Below are positions 13,171 to 14,868 of a stretch of DNA of 14,868 bases, in pieces. The notes below the pieces were generated by a model that worked only from the letters and a program-made list of their open reading frames with translations, had not been told where the DNA came from and searched no databases. Source of the DNA: Zancudomyces culisetae (taxonomy: Eukaryota > Kickxellomycota > Harpellomycetes > Harpellales > Legeriomycetaceae); contig LSSK01000131.1 of the NCBI GenBank assembly GCA_001969505.1, forward strand, positions 7,895-22,762. Reading direction: 5' to 3'. The translations under genes and the position numbers were made by a program. Numbering within the stretch: position 1 is the first letter of the stretch; each line of letters starts with the position of its first letter.

Positions 13171-14652
13171 ATTATTGTTCTTGTATTAACGTGTATATTA
13201 CAAGTAGTTTAGATTAAATTGATAAATCACCATTTTCAACAACGAAAAACTCTCCCTTTAATGGGAAAAAATTTTTCTGATCAGAACATACGTTAGGCAT
13301 TAGGTTGGGTTTTGTTTGCCAGTTCTTATCTAATTCTCTTTACAATATGTGCAGCTTTCTTTCTTTTTTTTAGATTTGTAAAAAAATAAATTATATACTA
13401 TTTTTATTGCTTATTATTTGATAAAAGTTAATTTGTTTTTGGCAACATTAAACAGAACGCCACTAAGTCAATGATTTATAATTACTTTACCTCATTAACG
13501 GTTTACTCGGGGATTTATTATCAAAGAGGTAGTTTGATATTACTACATTTCATCAAAAGTATTTTGCAGCATGAATTCATTGGGTAATAGACAACATAAT
13601 TTTAGTGTAATGTTTTATTTGATGGTAAATATTATAATAGAATTAAAAATCTTTGTTATTACAGAAAAACGACTCAAGTATCTTAGCTAAACCCAACATC
13701 AAACCACAGGGTGAAACTAACATGATGCGACTAATAGTAATTGGTGAGTTTTGATTATAGAAATGTTCAAATATGACAATCTAAGATTCGATTGATAAGC
13801 AAACTACTCTCTTGGAATGGGATGTTTTAAAGCTGTATAAGTTTCGTTGTGCACTCTTTGCAACATCAACGTGGTTTATTTATGATATAGTGTTATGGCC
13901 TGTTTCTTTTTAAATGGTAATAACAGAGCTTTTCAGCAATGCGTGGTTGTTCAGCACTCTCAACAACTGTAAGCGATACTGTCATTAACATCTTTTTTTT
14001 CTAACATGCGCTAATAGTATTTATTACGTAACACATTATTCTGAATTCTCTTTTGTGTTTGGCGCTTAGCCCAAAGTATTTGCGGAATAAATATGATTCA
14101 ATAAGTTGAAAATATTGACAAATGATGATGCCCAATCAAATAGCTCATTTCAGCATATTAGTGGATTTTATGTACATCATCAGAAAAATGATAAGCCATC
14201 ATTATAATCGACTGGCTTAGCATCAAAGCCATAAGAATTATCCTGTTCAAAAATGTGAAATGAACTTAAAGTCATATATGTTAACATTCCAGCAAATACA
14301 TTGTTATGCGGACAACTAGCCCTTTCTTTACTTCATTATCGGTTCAGTGGAGTCAGTACACAAAGAGTACAGCCGAAAATAAACTATTCCATGCTGGAAC
14401 CTCTTTACAAATCTACAACATCAAGCGACCAAAGCTTGTGATGCTTTTCTTGCATCAAAGTATCCTCACATGCAAAGCCCAGGTATCTGGTGTAAACAGC
14501 AAAAATATATCATAATAATTAAATCAGTTCAGAGGTACATTTTTTAACAATAGATGAAGTTTATTGAAAATATTAAATTAAATTAGTAACTTATTAATAC
14601 TGGGTTGCTATTGAAAGACTTAAATGAAAACTAGTGCTTAGATGATACTCAA
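13171..14652. other. gene-free region between the two permease copies
   Basis: About 1.5 kb of AT-rich DNA between the start of the complete permease and the end of the second copy. It should hold the complete permease promoter (near 13171-13700) and the 3' flank of the second copy. Several GATAA cores occur, including GATAAG on the minus strand at 13330-13325, about 155 nt ahead of the ATG. GATA factors control nitrogen-source permeases in many fungi, but such motifs are expected here by base composition. A 69-codon plus-strand frame (14306-14515) and a short ATG-plus-donor (13722-13743) look like chance. No transposon ends, tRNA or permease remnant were recognised. Confidence 0.5.
14560..14565 (-). 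terminator. poly(A) signal candidate of the second permease copy
   Basis: AATAAA on the minus strand about 90 nt past the TAA stop of the right-edge permease copy. The flank around it shows no resemblance to the 3' flank of the complete copy. Confidence 0.35.
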
Positions 14653-14868
14653 TTAAGCATCCATCTTCTTAGCACCATACACCTTGCTATCTCCACCATG
14701 CTCAACATAATACTCTTCATTACCTTCTCCAATCTTGGAGCGACGGAATCCATAGCAAGCGTAGATAATCAATCCAAGCACCAACCATCCTAACAAACGA
14801 TAAATTGTATCAGCCCCTGAAAACCCGATCAATGTGATTGAAATGATAGCTCCAAGTGGTGGAAACAC
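14653..14868 (-). CDS. second CAT-type permease, C-terminal part (cut by window edge)
   Basis: The last 71 codons of a tandem paralogue of the complete permease, running off the right edge, so its start and integrity are unknown. From FPPLGAIISIT to the last membrane helix it matches the complete copy apart from three residues (V/G, A/F and R/H). The cytosolic tail then differs: SKIGEGNEEYYVEHGGDSKVYGAKKMDA replaces the other copy's longer acidic, Ser-ending tail. At the DNA level 14783-14868 is identical to 11774-11859. The 3' flanks do not match. The leading residue here is an internal codon, not a start. Confidence 0.93.
   Translation of the reverse strand: MFPPLGAIISITLIGFSGADTIYRLLGWLVLGLIIYACYGFRRSKIGEGNEEYYVEHGGDSKVYGAKKMDA

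Noticed and set aside
13722-13743. Short ATG exon (MMRLIVI) followed by a GTGAGT donor
   Set aside because: Joining it to the next plausible acceptor gives under 30 codons with no recognisable content.
13171-13800. GATAA cores ahead of the permease as nitrogen-control sites
   Set aside because: Too frequent by chance in AT-rich DNA to claim. The GATAAG at 13330-13325 is the best candidate but has no close partner.
14306-14515. 69-codon plus-strand frame
   Set aside because: No motif, no flanking signals, and a length expected by chance in this region.

Overview
The window looks like nuclear DNA of a fungus. It is AT-rich. Genes are interrupted by roughly 90-240 nt GT...AG introns, most ending in an A/T-rich stretch plus TAG. 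The standard code holds, with TAG and TAA as stops. The cohesin SMC3 reads [10 protein letters not shown] in its Q-loop, as I recall for fungal SMC3 (metazoans have IVKQGKI). The CLC protein carries a FYLN..FCCW segment typical of fungal GEF1-like CLCs. The CAT-type amino-acid permease suggests an early-diverging lineage rather than a Dikaryon. That last step is inference; I could not search a database.

Layout. At 1-62 (- strand) there is a possible partial exon running off the left edge. At 1095-2159 (+) lies a single-exon gene for an N-terminally membrane-anchored, lysine-rich protein. A (TG)17 microsatellite and a non-coding stretch follow. At 3047-7420 (+) is a complete SMC3 gene with six exons and 1204 residues. 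Convergent to it, at 11010-7389 (-), is a complete ten-exon CLC chloride channel/exchanger gene of 765 residues. The two coding sequences overlap tail to tail by 32 nt. At 13170-11653 (-) is an intronless 505-residue cationic amino-acid transporter-type permease. After about 1.5 kb of apparently gene-free DNA, the C-terminal end of a second, nearly identical permease copy (14868-14653, -) runs off the right edge, so the permease is duplicated in tandem.

I rebuilt both multi-exon genes by hand from splice signals, reading-frame phase and protein-family continuity. The phases close exactly (3615 nt and 2298 nt of coding sequence).

The genes are not an obvious pathway: one chromosome-cohesion ATPase, one organellar chloride transporter, two amino-acid permeases and one unassigned ER-type protein. 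I see no new multi-gene system, CRISPR array or mobile element. The most interesting point is the CLC protein. It belongs by sequence to the H+/Cl- exchanger branch but has valine at the proton-glutamate position and rewritten GSGIP and GKEGP selectivity motifs. Others are the 39-nt exon carrying the SMC3 Walker A loop, the coding-sequence overlap, purine tracts always on the sense strand of long introns, and an 86-nt fully identical block between the permease copies.
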